Source of the DNA: Asterias amurensis | Lineage: Eukaryota; Echinodermata; Asteroidea; Forcipulatida; Asteriidae | Direction: 5' to 3' | Assembly (NCBI RefSeq): GCF_032118995.1 | Contig: NC_092648.1 | Span: 15,466,450 to 15,530,449 of the forward strand | DNA: 64,000 nt | Part shown: piece after piece, positions 46,991 to 60,529 of the stretch | Layout: the number at the start of each line of letters is the position of its first letter | How positions within the stretch are numbered: position 1 is the first letter of the stretch | Notes under the pieces: generated by a model | What the model saw: the letters and a program-made list of their open reading frames with translations, nothing else | Told to the model about the DNA's origin: nothing | Databases searched by the model: none | Position numbers and translations under genes: made by a program

Positions 46991-47688
46991 GCATTACAAT
47001 GAATACTAATCAGGAAGAATAGAAATTGGTTGTATTTATTCCTGGCAATACTGTTGGCCTACACACTGTGAAATCATGGAGTTATAAAATACAGAGGGGC
47101 AAGGGTTCGAGGTTATGCTCCTGAATTTTGAAAATTTTAATCAATTTTTTTAGCAAGGTGTCGAGGGAGCCTTTTTCTGTACGTACGGACGAATAATGGT
47201 TTGAGATTAGTTGGGTGATCATAATAATATATGAATGGGTCTGTTGAGCAGACTACATCCGAATTGGTTCTGTCAATCATTCATTGCATATTTTTTGGAT
47301 AGAGGATCAAACTGGAAATTATGCATGGTGGTTGTGGAGTCAATGGCTAGCCTTATCAATGGTATTCCCCATGCTCTTGTTTAAAGTCTACACACATGCC
47401 CAAGGGCCAACTAAAATTATCATGTACAAGTTGCAACAACAAAAAAAGGGGCTATGTCCAATATACATGTTATAGGCCTATTACATGTATATGTCCAATA
47501 TACATGTAATAGGCCTAGATGTATTTCAATATTTTGACAATAATCATGCAAAGATTATGAATTGAACGTGAAGGGGAAGTGGAGTCAAAGGACTTTACCT
47601 CAAAAGGTTTTTGTTGTTACAAAATGTTGCTGTAAAGCAACAAAATATGCCGTGCCCATTACAAGAATGAAGAACCCCGCCTGCTTAA

Positions 47689-48070
47689 AGGAACACGTTG
47701 CCTTGGATCGGTCGAGTTGGTCTTTGAAAAGCGTTTGTAACCGTTTTTTATAAAATGCATATGGGTAGAAAGATGTTGTAAAAGTAGAATACAATGATCC
47801 ACACAAACATGCCTCGAAATTGCGTGGTTTTCCTTTTACCTCGTCGACTAACACGTCGGCCATTTATGGGGGTCAAAATTTTGACACCCATAAATGGCCG
47901 ATTATGTTAGTTCGCACAGTAGAAGGAAAACCACGCAATTTCGAGGCAAACTTGTGTGGATCATTGTATTCTACATTTAAAACATCTTTCCAACCATATG
48001 CATTTTATAAAAAACGGTTACAAACGCTTTTGTTTTGACCAACTCGTCCGATCCAAGGCAACGTGTTCCT
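47689..48070. mobile_element. 382-bp fold-back element, copy 2
   Basis: Same length and structure as 6826-7207, again with TTAA immediately outside both ends (47685-47688 and 48071-48074). I count only a handful of differences between the copies, so at least one is recent. Confidence 0.9.
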
Positions 48071-48074
48071 TTAA

Positions 48075-51030
48075 AAGCAATGAAAAACCTTGGATGACAC
48101 CAAAATCAGCACTGAAGCAGCTCAATGGATCTATAATGAGTAAGGGATCCCTTAATCATTTGATAAATGGTCCTAGTCTTACAGACCTACTTAAATTATT
48201 TGATAAAAATTTATATTAAAGCGCGGGACAGCTTAATAGACCACTACTTCATGTAAATGTCTAGACGTTAGAAGCTATCGGGATGCTGTCGCCACTCTTC
48301 ATGTCCAATAAGCCAGTCTGCTAATTTATATTTCATATTACAAGTACGTATCGCGCCAAGAAGAAACACATGTGACAATGTCTATTAAATGAAATGAGTA
48401 GACCTGCACTTCATAATGATCCCCTATGAATTATTCCAAATTTGTAGCTGGTGAGATTGTGAGTAATGTGACATACACATTACAATCTGTATATATGGAA
48501 CTTCACTGTGAGTAAAATTTTTCATTGTAATGAAACAACCTGACTTAAATGAAGAGTAGACCGTACTATGAAAAACATTCACTCTGTATTTTACGGTGAA
48601 AATGATCACATGTTGGAATTTGCGTTAAATGGTCTACTGATTTGTTTAATTTCACAGTTGTTTATATTCTTTGAAAACATGCAGTGGAACAGGTACAGTT
48701 GAGTAATTTTTCATTTTCCATTTTAACCTCAATTTTTAGCACAAATGATTTGTGTTCTTTACTCCTATTTATGGTACATGTATCAGGCTTCAGTCTACTA
48801 CAGATCGTTGTTTTTGTGCATAGGTGATTAAAAAGATTAACTATTTGTTACATTTCTGCAACTAAAGTACGATAACCTTGTATTGCTAGTAGTTTGGCTA
48901 CCTGCATATAAGTGAGTCATAAATGAATAATCGTTTGTTGATCATAAACAACTATTAAAAATGGTGTTCTGTTTTTTAAATACATAGTAAACCATATACT
49001 AATTTTTTTTCCAGTAGAGCTGGCAGCTTTCCATTGTCCATATTAAGCGAACACATCGATGCATAATTTTGTTTTTAAAATTTACACAAAAATTTCAATC
49101 ACAGTCTTCAATCACAGCTCCTGGACTTTTAATTTGTCTAGCTAGCTGAGTTGTATGGTGTGACAGGAACAAACAAGCCTGCAAAAGAAATTACATGAAG
49201 GACATTTTATTTTTTTATAAATTGGATTTTATTATGATGTAGTTAAATTGCATTTTACACCGTTTCAATGTGAGGTTAGAGACTCTAAGGTTATGAGGGA
49301 CTCTATCTATATTTGGAAAATGAGCGAGTTACCTAAACTAGAATTTGACCGACCTTGGAGCTCCTTTTCTTCTAATTATGTACAATAATGTGTACTCGGT
49401 GTTAATACAGAAACAACAAAACATGATCTATATTGTTCCTAGATACACTGACTGTGTAGTTTTTGAAAGACTGTTGTTAAAACTTGACAGTGTATTCTAC
49501 ACACTGTAACTGATTGTTTGCGAGGTCCAACATATCTGATTGAATATCTCCACTTTGAATCAAAACTTGACATTCCTTTTGTGTGGCATGTCTCATCTGA
49601 GAAATTATCGTTGTTGCTGGAGTACTTGATCTTTCATTGCCCCCATGAGCGAAACTTCAATATGAAGCAAGTTATTAGAATTGAATATTTTTTAACATGG
49701 GGAATTTGTTTGTTAATCAGAGGATGTGGTCAAATAAAGCTTGTGAAATATGGGTCAGATTACAATGTGATGATGAATTAGAGGTCCTTGTTGGGCGGCC
49801 CTACATTCAGACTCTGATCCTGATCTTTAGTTGATTATTGCCCAATACCCAGCAACCATAAACACTGGATTGTTTTTCGTAGAGTTGCACTGTGATTATA
49901 CAGTGTACTTTAATATTGGTTCAATTGTTATTGCCATCGTAGTGCGTCATCAGAAACATCTCATGTACATGTACGGGCTGTTTAAGTATTTGCCATTTTT
50001 TTATCAAAAATTATGGACAGGGGCATTGAAATGTAATAACTCTTTTACATTTATGTTCAAGATCCAATATCTTAGAGTTGCTTGTTAAAAAAAAAGAGAA
50101 AAAAAAGTAGATTGAAAGCACAAAACATGCAAATTAAAATGTGCTACATTATCCAGAATGAAGGTTACCAGCCTAAAAAAAGCACTAGTTACATTAACAT
50201 GTACCAACTGTGACTGATTTCCTGCTTATTTTTGCTTAGAGCAGAAAATTATTCAGCAAAGTGACCATTATTTTTTTGAATTTGGGCCCTAATGAAATAA
50301 CTATAGATAACAAGCCTCATACACCAGTGAGTACAGGTGTTCATGGTTAGGGTTTTATGGCATTTAGAGAATTTAGAGAAAGGTTAGGGTCATTGTGGTT
50401 TGTGTACAAGTGGAGGTTCTCTTTGGCAATTTTTTTTTTTTTTACCAAATCATGACACATTACAACATGCATACAGAGGTTGACTCTGATGAATTTAAAC
50501 AATACAGTCATTTTGTGTTTAGTATGATTTACTTTTTGGAGCAATGACTAATATTGTAACAATAAGTAATTATCTGATTTATAATGCGGTCATTTGCATT
50601 GAATCTGGTTGTGGCTTTTAATTTGAATATAATTGATCTGGAATAATATGAAAATTTAATCAAAGTAACAATTAGAAATTAAAAAGTTTCCTCGAAAATA
50701 TGATTGAAGAATGGGATGCTTTTGAAGATGAATTTTGGGTATAAAATCTATAATTTTGTTAAGTTCAACTTAGGTAAAGTGTTCATATAAAAGTGTACTT
50801 GGCGTTACATTTGAGACTAACATGTTGTGTAACCCTTTACATGTAGGCCTCAGGGGAGGTATGGAACTTCAAAATGTGCAGGAAGATGTAATGCGTCATG
50901 TTCTCTGGAGTGTTTTAAAACTGGAGGATAATAGCATCACAGAGCTTAAGTGACAAAGTTTAGTTTTTGTATTATGTCCAACTCCAATGCATACGTACAG
51001 CAATGTGTAACTTTTGAGTGGGATGGATAT
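48075..51030. other. no gene seen
   Basis: AT-rich DNA. A degraded element of the GGGCCC/GCTTAGCA group lies near 50160-50292 (TTACCAGCC, TTTTTGCTTAGAGCA, TTTGGGCCC). Nothing coding was recognised. Confidence 0.4.
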
Positions 51031-51400
51031 TAAAGGCAGTGGACACTATTGGTAACTACTCAAAATAAATATTAGAATAAAACCTTAGGTAATCGGTAAC
51101 AAGTAATGGGGAGAGGTTGGTAGTATAAAACATTGTGAGAAACGGCTCCCTCTGATGTGCCATACTTTTCGAGAAAGAAGTAATTTTCCACGAGTTTGAT
51201 TTTGAGACCTCAGATTTAGAACTTGGGGTTTCGAAATCAACCATCTAAACGCACACAACTTCATGTTACAAGTGTGTTTTTTCTTTCATTATTATCTCGC
51301 AAGTTCGATGACCGATTGAGCTCAAGTTTTCACAGGTTTGTTATTTTATGCATATGTTGAGATACACCAACTGTGAATGCTAGTCTTTGACAATTACCAA
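51031..51400 (+). mobile_element. MITE family 1 copy
   Basis: Left end TTAAAGGCAGTGGACACTATTGG is intact; the right end stops at GACAATTACCAA without the TAGTGTCC terminus. The GAGACCTCAGATTT and TTGGGGTTTCGAAATC pair is present. Confidence 0.85.
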
Positions 51401-51404
51401 GATC

Positions 51405-51560
51405 AATGCCTCGAATTAAAGGGAGCTGCGGATCAGCTTACCTAGTCTTTGCCTTGGTGCCCCCAAGTCACCGATAAAGGCCTATGAGACTTTAACATGT
51501 TCCAATGAAAGTGCCCTTTGCAAAATGAAAATATCCCTTTCCTCTCAAGAATTTGCATCA
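51405..51560. mobile_element. CAGGCCTGGAATT-type short element
   Basis: Directly abuts the MITE above. It carries TGCCTCGAATTAAAGGGAGC, TTGCCTTGGTGCCCCC and AAGTGCCCTTTGCAAAATG in family order. Confidence 0.6.
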
Positions 51561-53054
51561 ATAAAAAGATTGTTTGGAAAATTCATATCAATTGCCATAA
51601 AATATGAAAGTTAACACTGTCATGCCACACCTTCTCTGTGCGCTACACTGCCTATTTTACTACACCCACAAAATATCCTCCGATTCCCACCCCACTAACC
51701 AACCAGAACTGTTCATGCTGTGCTTCTCCTTTCCAAAGCGTAAAAAAAAAAAGCAGCTTGTCAGTAAAGATCGTATGCACACCTCCTACACATTATACTG
51801 AACGCCATTAATTACTTATTCACTGAACAATATAAATTTACACTTGCAATCACCTAGCATGAAATGCATAATTTGTAGCCAGTTTTTCCCATCAGATAAT
51901 TCTGATAGTGATCTAGAAAGACAGTTAGTGACTGTGGGTGTTAAAGATTTTAAGTGTCACTTCACCTGGTTCAGGAAAGCGGTCACCCCTTCCCATGTGA
52001 AGCTATGATATTTTTTCACAGCGGAGGGACTGCAGGTGCATCTTTAAAGTGTCTGACAACGTGTATGGATGAGTCATGCTGTTTGTCACACTCTATCCTT
52101 GGCCATGGAGAGGCTTGCATAGAGAGAGGCCTGGCTGGTGAGGCTAGCTGAGTCAATAGTCTAGGCTTATGTTGTAAGGAAGGAAAGGGGGGGGGAGTGG
52201 GAAGGTTAGAGGTGGGGGATTTTACATTCTGTTCACACTGGATGGTTTTTGATGTTTGCAGTTTGGGTCAGTGGAGATAAGATTAAGGAAAATATTCTTG
52301 AGGGTTGAATGTTGTTGCAGCGTGACAGATGGTTGGATTTGTCATCCATTGGCAGTTTTTGGTTTAGTTTAGGTGTACATGTAGGCCCACTTGGCCCATA
52401 TGCTTTTTGTCGCAGATGCAGGTGTGGTGAGGTGGATGATTTTCCTGAAGTGTTCACAAATTACAGAATTGGCACACAATACAAGATCTTTGTAGGCCTA
52501 CCTACATTACAAATGTTCGATACAGAAAGGAACAAACACACTGTAGCTGCGCACATTGTCTAGCAGTACGTATAAACCGTTGCAGCCCATCAGCCCCCCC
52601 CCCAACCTGACCAGGCGTACATTAATATAAGTAATATCCATTACTGGATGACAAGCACTTAAACCTGTAACACCACCCTGATTCAGTTGTCCATTGTGGA
52701 TTGACCATTGTCGTATTGGATGTCAGCCAAGTTATAACCCAAGATCTCATTTTCTTGGCTGGCCTGAGTATACAAGAGATCATTATTTGTTGCGTTTAGG
52801 TCAGGGGACAATTGAAGTGGACGAAAAACTTGAAGTCTGTCCCAGGTTGACATAAAATATTTGAACAGCAGTGAAAGATACTTGTCGGACCTTTTCATTT
52901 GGAAGATTGTAAGGTAATGTCAAGTATTGTTAGAAGCTTTGCATGGTGTGGATAAATAGGAAGAAATGAATAGTAAACTCGCGGGGTACAACCATGTGTA
53001 AATCTCTGTTGTTGGAGTGTTGGCTCTGTTGGCTCTGAAAAGAGCCTGTGTGGT
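51561..53054. other. no gene seen
   Basis: No exon could be supported. A G11 run lies at about 52185 and a C10 run at about 52596. Confidence 0.4.
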
Positions 53055-53092
53055 CTTGACGTTTCGGACAGTATACCCTGCTCGTCTTCAGG
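53055..53092 (-). other. hammerhead-like motif, probable retroelement relic
   Basis: On the minus strand CTGAAGA is followed 19 bases later by GAAAC GTC, the spacing and core of hammerhead ribozymes found in Penelope-like elements. The intervening stem II does not pair well, so this is at best a decayed copy. Confidence 0.25.
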
Positions 53093-53126
53093 TTTAATGT
53101 CAAGTACAGTAATTGGTACAGGAACA

Positions 53127-53223
53127 AGGCTCTGCTTACTGTGTAACTCTGCGCTTACAGCCTAAAGAATTACGCTCTGTTGTAAGTGTAGAATTCTGTG
53201 GTTGGCAGTGCGGTGAAATTGGG
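53127..53223. mobile_element. small inverted-repeat fragment related to 32098-32323
   Basis: GGCTCTGCTTACTGTG at the left and GGCAGTGCGGTGAAATTGGG at the right, with CTGCGCTTACAGCC inside. Confidence 0.5.
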
Positions 53224-55048
53224 ACTTGGTTACAAAATTCATGAGGTGCTCTAGGGCAGCCCTGAACAAGTGTGGTTGCCCCACAACTCACTACCAACCT
53301 GTGTAGAGTTACTTGATGATGTACATTAAGGCCATTTAAAGTGACTTAAGGGCTTCCCAGGGCAATGCTGGGTCTTGATTCAGGGTAAAAGATGCAGATT
53401 TTTAAGTACAGTGCATACTCAGTGCATTAGTGTGCATTGTAAGTAGGGAGTTTTAGATGGTTGTTGTATGAACGTGTGCAACTGATGTGAATTGTGAAAA
53501 GTTGCTTTGATTTCAAGACACATTGCACACCCTTGCATGTTCAGAAATGTTCGCTTTGTCAAATCTGGATGTCAAATATTAGTTTTTAGTAAACTACTGT
53601 GAAGTGAAAGTGCTTATGTGCATCTTTGAGTAATCCAATTGTCAGGAGTCAGAGCCTTGTCTCATCTGGTGTCATGAGGCAATGTACATGTATACAGACC
53701 ATCTGGACTAGTGGCAACCTCAATGTACACTACACAGCATAGAAGAGGAACACCTCAGTTACTCTCCCCAAGAACACATTACATGTGAAAATTTAAATGC
53801 AAATGTCAGTTTCTTTGCTTGTAACTGGTTGCCTGTTAAATGTCTCTGTGATAAGAACTGTCCTTAGTTTCTTTGTAAGTTACCATCACAGAACTCGTAA
53901 TCTGGATAATAAATTAACAATGTAAAAACATTTGATACAAGAATTATGAAACATTTTGAAATTTGTTAATAGAAAACCATAGTGTAAGACACACCCAGCC
54001 TCTAAATTTCTTTAAGATCATTAATTACTCAAAGAAGGAACTAAATAATATAACAACAATTTTGTTTCTTCTTTTAAGTGAAAAGCTATAAAGAAGAATG
54101 ACCATAATGCAAATTGGATCCTGGTATGGCTTAGAAGAAGTGAAATATCCCCGGAGCTGAAATATATTCAGCTTGGGAGAGGTTTTGGCGGATAACATGC
54201 CACGATGGACCCCAAGTCCACCCTAGCGTACAGTCGGTCACATCATGCATGTGATTGGGCCTTTGGCTCTACCATCTAGATCCTGTTGACAGTAAAAACA
54301 TTAAAGTGCACGCTGTCGGCTCGTTTTTTTAATCATCTATCCATTATAGCCACGTTTATGATATATATATCTTCTCTTTTTTCTTCTTCGGATGGGGGTG
54401 TTTGTGATTTGAGAGATTGAGACTGTTAAAGGGATTAAGCCCTCTGGACACGATTGTGCGTTGAAAGCCTTTGGAAAAATGGCAAACAAAGACTGCAATT
54501 AAGTAATGCAATATCTTTTGTACAGTGCATGGTAAAGAGCAGAGATAGACTATAATTTTTTATGTGCATTTTACACACTGCAGCCACCAGAACTGTGTCG
54601 TGTATCCATTGTTTTCTGCTGGTGTTCATTTTTAATGTATTAAAAAAATGAAATAATTTGAAAAGAGTGGAAAACCCCTACTTCACATGTTGACAGGATG
54701 CCAACCCTTTACTAACGCTCAAATTGGTCCCAGTTTTTTAACGACCTGTAATCAGTAGTAATCTTGATAAATTAATGACATGTCTGAGAACCGGTTCATA
54801 AACCTGTTTGTAAGTAAACAATTATTTCATTGTCAGTTGATTAATTTATGAGAATTTTAAATGTCATTATAACAAAGTCCAAACAGTGGATTGCATGATA
54901 TAAATTATCTTGCAGTTATCTTGTTTCATACAACGCTTTAAAATGTTTTTTAAAAAACCATATTTTATACCTGTTTAAAATGCGTCATGCACGCTCTTTA
55001 AAAATTCTTTGAACTTAATTGTTTTAATCTAATCTTTTACTGTTAGTA
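53224..55048. other. no gene seen
   Basis: No recognisable exon or repeat family; short frames only. Confidence 0.4.
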
Positions 55049-55121
55049 ATGTAAACCAAGGTCTGGCCACAAATGTAAACCAAGGTCTGGCCACAAATGT
55101 AAACCAAGGTCTGGCCACAAA
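55049..55121 (+). repeat. 24-bp unit repeated three times
   Basis: ATGTAAACCAAGGTCTGGCC followed by ACAA occurs three times head to tail, essentially without change, so it arose recently. Confidence 0.9.
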
Positions 55122-56333
55122 CAAGCACCAGTTGTGATTAATTGTTATTTGATCACTGGCCAGAGTCCAGTAAGTTTAGTGTTCCAGTGTTCGTAGCGTT
55201 TTTTTGTTGTGCTCAGCTGGTCAAATGTGAACACCTGTGTACCAGCCAATATTCTCTCCAAAAGGCTGGTCCGGCTGGATACATTGTAGTTCAGTTTTGG
55301 AAATCATCTCTAAATTATTGAATAGGTACTACCTAGTAAACACTGGGGCCTACATGTATAATAGTGAAATAACAAGCTTACATGTTGTCCTGCTGGCTGA
55401 AAAAGTTAAGGGCGAATTCTACAATGTAATCGCTTTTAAGTTTTAAATATCATCCGTGTGCTAATTTATTCTTAATCTTCTCAAAGTTCCCTTTTCAGCA
55501 AATTAAAGAAATATCTTATGTCAATTTTAAAATATTTCTTGTCAATTGATAGTGAAACCTGCAGATTAATGTAGCTGTGATTTTCTTGAAATTTTAGTCC
55601 AATGGATGGGCGATATATAATGGTCATTGCATTTAAAATAAGTCTGCACTCAAATAATTTTTTTGCAAGACCCGATGTTAATGTACATTGTGTACCTAGT
55701 GCCGATGACTAATGCATGGCGTGGGATGCCGCTCACAATTAATAATAATATTTTAACAAACAACAACATGAGACTGGTTGCCTCTGTTGAACCATGGAGG
55801 TACATGTACCTCCATGATTGAACTGAACTCAGTGGTGGAGATGAGGCAATCCATTTGACAATGCCACAACCTAGCTTTGTGCATAGGTAAACAAACTTAT
55901 CATCCTATACTGTATCACAGCTAGCTATAACATCTGTCTTTTTATAAAGTAAAGTATTGTTTTTGTAAGAAAGTATCCATTGAATCAGTGGTTGAAAATA
56001 GGGTTTTAATTCATTTTTATTGAATGTATTTGTTTCCTGTACAATGTTAGTAGTAATAATTATTGAAAAAGTAGGGTGGTACTTTGGTAATAACCTTTTA
56101 AAACAGAAATTGTGTAATTTCTATCTGAAAGCCTACTTGTTTTCTCAAGAAGGCACTGTGGTCAACTCAAATGTTAATAGGTGATAATTTTGCCTAAATC
56201 AGTATAAATATTTGCCAAAGAAAACCAAATGATTGACCGAAAGGATGATACAAAATTCAAGTTGAATTAAAATTTGTTGCAAATTATGGTTCCTGAATAT
56301 TCCCGTCAATGTCTAATTGCCAAATGCCTACCC
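55122..56333. other. no gene seen
   Basis: AT-rich DNA with a local palindrome CCATGGAGGTACATGTACCTCCATG at about 55792-55816. No gene was recognised. Confidence 0.4.
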
Positions 56334-56934
56334 AGGCCTGTATGCTTCGTTTTTGAGAGGGCAGGGACACCAAGTCACTTTCTCTTTGGTAAAAGGGCAC
56401 CCTGTGAGGATCTAGTCCTTTTTCTAGGATAATTGAGGTATTCCTTTACTATCATAAGATTAAAAAAGACAAAGTAACTGTGTTTTTCCTTGTAGGATGG
56501 TTGAGGCATTTCCTAAACCATCATAGGAATATAAAATACATAGTAACTGTGTTTTTCCTCCTAGGATGGTTGAGGCATTTCCTTAACCATCCTAGGAATA
56601 AAAAGGCATAATAAGTGTATTTTTTCTCCTATGATGGTTGAGGCATTTCCTTAACCATCCTGGGAGTAAAAAGACATAGTAACTGTGTTTTTCTCCTATG
56701 ATGGTTGAGGCATTTCCTTAACCATCCTGGAAATAAAAAGGACATGGTAACTGTGTTTTTTTCTCCTAAGATTGTTGAGGCATTTCCTTAAATATCCTAG
56801 GAGGAAAACGGGTACAATGACTATGTTTTTCCCCTCGTATGATAGTTGAGGCATGCTTTCCCTTTATACAGTTGACCAAGGGGGCATGGAGGCAATAGCC
56901 TTCGTTGCCTCTGTGAGGTGTCAGGCCTGTCTAC
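56334..56934. repeat. ~69-bp minisatellite (six units) between halves of a short element
   Basis: TTGAGGCATT recurs at about 56501, 56570, 56638, 56705, 56775 and 56846 (spacing 67-71 bp). Each unit contains an imperfect palindrome CCTAGGATGGTTGAGGCATTTCC / TTAACCATCCTAGG. The array is flanked by CAGGCCTGTATGCTTCGTTTTT...GGGCACC on the left (56334-56402) and GGAGGCAATAGCC...CAGGCCTG on the right (56879-56934). These are the two ends of a CAGGCCTG-type element, so the minisatellite grew inside it. Confidence 0.8.
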
Positions 56935-57474
56935 CACCTTCATGAACAAAGTTCAAGGGCTGTAAAAACATCCATACACCCATGTAACCAAGTAGAGGCA
57001 GAGGCTGATGTTGGAACGTGTAATCTCGTTTCATTTCTTGTGTAAATTTTGGTCCTATGGGTCTCTTATGCATGGCAGGCGGTGATCAGTGTTTCCGAGA
57101 AATCTCTCCAGAGTTCATGTTTGTTGGACTTTTGAATTGAATTAGCTTCCTCACCTCAGGCCTAGGGACCAGAGTGCAATTATCAGATTGTATGTTGATT
57201 GGCCAAATCCAAATTTTTAGGGCAAAATGTGTACGTTGTATGTGGAGCCTGCTTAGGATGTACAATCATTTCTTCATCCTCCTTGGTACATATGATTCAT
57301 GAAATAATCGAAAGATCAAGACTATCTTTGTAGTCTTATTGTGCCGTAAATTAAGAATGTATAGTTTTTATGTAATACGTTTTTTTAAAAGTTCATTTAC
57401 TGATCCACATTTATGTACACAATTTTTTATTTAACACAATTATCATGAACTGCTTTTGATTGTTTTTGTAACAG

Positions 57475-59792
57475 ATTTTGGCCAGACCTTCAGGATACCA
57501 CAAGTTAAATAGACAGCTTGATGCGAGACAAAGGTTCGTACTTCCCATATTTAAACATGAATAGTTTTAGTTTTGCTCGCACTTGATGGACTCTGAAAAA
57601 AAGAAAGATTTATTGCCCACCACTAAAATTGGTCTAGCTACAACCCTGGCCACCTGGCTGGTCACCATACAGCTTGCAAAGGGCGCCTGCACACCTTGGA
57701 AAACTGCTGATCAGGCACAACATCTTTCACGTTCAAAAATCTAAAATGTTACATATAAATCACTCATTACAACTTTAAACATGAGGAAAGAGTGCTGGCC
57801 ATTAAACACCTCTATGAATGTATACAGTGCGTAGATCATTGAGAAAATTATGCAGTTTGCGGTACAGTTTACATATTGTCCAGGTACCCACTGATGGTCG
57901 GTCCCCAAGTGTATTATTCATGCAAATTAACCACTTCTTGGACTGCCGGTTCAAAATTGAATTACAAACGTCTCTTCCTCTGCTAAGTGGTATTTTGCCG
58001 TCTCATCACATTGACATTTTCATATGATATTTCTTATAAGAGGGAGGCTGCTCCCCTTCAGAGATCAATATTCTGTTTTTTGCTGATAGAAAGCAGTTTT
58101 TTCTTAAAACCGTAATTGCAAGAATTCATGTGCTCTGTTGTAATTGAAGAAGTAATGAAATTTTCACAGATATTTGATTTTGACCCCTTGGTTAGGCCGC
58201 CATTACTGAGGTCAATTTATGGAAGCATGAACATGTGTGTATGCATAACACAACTCTCAGCCAATGAATTGAAAGGTGTTAACGTTGATTTCAGCGGGGC
58301 CACTGTTGCTGTTTGAACGAATCATTTGTGATGCCATGATTTGCTGCGACAACAAATGTTTTGCCTTTGTAGATGTGTTCCTTACAAATGCAGTTTATCG
58401 TCCAAGTATAATTTGTATTGTAATAATATGTGTGCTTCCATGGGATCCATTTGATTCCAAGCCGTGACCACAGATTTTGTAGAAGTTTCATTGGACCAGA
58501 AATATTTCCTGCAAAGTGTAAAACATTTCTTAATTTTGTATATTTGCTTCATTTTAGATAGAGGTTTTGAACTGAACAGCTTCAGAAGTGCAGGACTACA
58601 CTGCCCAGGTACGTATTTTGCAAATTTCATATTCCTTTAATGTGATGCGATAAGACACACTGTAAGACGTTTCCTTGACACATTAAGACAAGAGGAAATT
58701 TGCTCAATTATCACATCCAGCACGTTTCTTTGTCTTGGAGGAAGTTTCCCAATTGTCAGCAGTTATTGCAACGTAAATCTTATGGCAACAGTTTGTGAAC
58801 CTTGGCTTTGAGCTGCGTCAAGTGTTCCAATATTTTCTGTGCTGCCAAATGGTTCAGCTACCAATCATGCAGGGACTTTGATAGAACTCAGCTGCATGCA
58901 GCATGTGGTACTTATGTATGCATAACACACAGTTACTTGTTTTAAACTTGGTGACGTCAAGTGGGAATTGTCTATGTAAATACATCATACAAGTCTTATG
59001 CTGTGTGCAGGCGCGGGTTCAGGATTTTTTTTTAAACTAAGGTGTCCCTGCCCCGTCCTCTGGATCTGTACCTGGTGTGCCCATCCCATACCATGCCTTC
59101 AAATCAGAATACATACCTTGCAATCAAAATGGTTCCAGCATTTTTTTACCATTCGGATTGAGTAACAGAAGTACTTGTAATGAAATGAATAGATAGATGT
59201 ACAACGAGTATGTGATGCAAAATTTGATTTTACATTTTCAAATTAGGCCCTACATGTGTAGCAAACACCATACAGTGGTTTTGTGAAATGATATTTCAGT
59301 TCATGAACTTCAACACCTACAGGCCTACATGTATGATGAAGGCTAATAAAAAACACAGTTGGAGTCTCCTAAGACAATCCTGAACATTATTTATACTCTA
59401 GGTGCTAAGGAATTCAGGCCCTTTGACTCAATATTCTCCATCATAAATCAGTCAAAAACCTTATGAATAATTTGATCACCAGTACTACACAGTTCAGCAA
59501 GAACCATGTATGAATGCAGAATTTGTAGTCACAGGCCAGAGTGTAAGCATGTATGATGAGACTCAGAGTGGATGTTGGGTCAGCTCCTCTGGGGCTGTTC
59601 GGAATATTTATCGATGTCTGCTGAGGAGAGCAGGCAGGGCATAGAGAAAGGGGCAGTGAGAGCATGTACAGAGAGCAGGCGGAGCAGCCCCATCAGGAGA
59701 ACTATTACCACCTGAGCACCCCAGGGGACATTCCCACAGACAGGGACCAGAGCGTTGATGTACCTCCAGCCATACACCTGCTACAGCTATAA
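57475..59792 (+). CDS. possible three-exon gene, product unknown
   Basis: Candidate exons are 57475-57533, 58558-58608 and 59626-59792. The first is preceded by tgtttttgtaacag and followed by gttcgt; the second has ttcattttag before and CAG|gtacgt after; the third follows tgtctgctgag. Joined, they give one frame from an ATG at 57521 (with an upstream in-frame TAA in the same exon) to a TAA at 59790-59792, 76 residues. The peptide is hydrophilic (MRDKDRGFELNSFR..., QENYYHLSTPGDIPTDRD). The third exon is GC-rich against an AT-rich background. I do not recognise the product. It could be the 5' part of a longer gene, although no good donor was seen in exon 3. The opposite strand of exon 3 is also open. 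Confidence 0.35.
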
Positions 59793-60064
59793 TTAGTGTT
59801 GATACTGAGATCTTTGATAAAGGCATCAGTTACCTTGGGACTGGATGCTTGTTTTCAATGTTGTGTTTTTCTCCTGTGTGAGGATCAGTGGATTGGATGT
59901 TGTTTGTGTATGTTCATGAGACACATGGAAATGATATGTTCTTCCTTTTATGTTGCTTTATTATCTATTTTTATGTGTACCTTACACATTGTAAAAAATA
60001 ATGATAATACAACAATAAAACAAATCAAACGAGCACATCGTCCTATCCAGACCCCCCAAAAACC

Positions 60065-60117
60065 AAAACAAACAAACAAACAAACAAACAAACAAACAAA
60101 CAAACCAACCAAACAAA
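60065..60117. repeat. (AAAC)n microsatellite
   Basis: About eleven CAAA units, the last ones slightly degraded (CAACCAAAC). Confidence 0.95.
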
Positions 60118-60529
60118 GACACACAATCATTCCACAACTGTCAAACAGCAGCAGTTCTTACAATTCACATTTTATTTTACTTGTTAAACGTGTTTTATAA
60201 AAATACGCCTGGTGTGACTATTCCCCTTTCCTTTGCCTTTGTGGCCCTTGTAACATATTCTAGTCTAGGTATTTATTAAATGGAAGTGCTCTCTTCCCAT
60301 GCAGGAGACTTCCTCCTCTTCTTGAATAAATCTCCATACTGGAATAAAATAGTAACAGTAACTAACATAAATATACTATTTCATTCAGCACAACACATCC
60401 AAACAACATTCCTGCTTACAGGCATTTATTTATTTTCTTGCCATATTGAGTGTCCCCTGTTTTTAGCAACAAAAATACTTGATTCAATACACTAGACAAA
60501 GCGGACCTCCAGGTCCAATACATACGTAC

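Noticed and set aside
59580-59826. Minus-strand frames at 59.6-59.8 kb as coding
   Set aside because: Possible, but the plus-strand reading joins in phase with two upstream exon-like segments, so the minus frames were treated as shadows.
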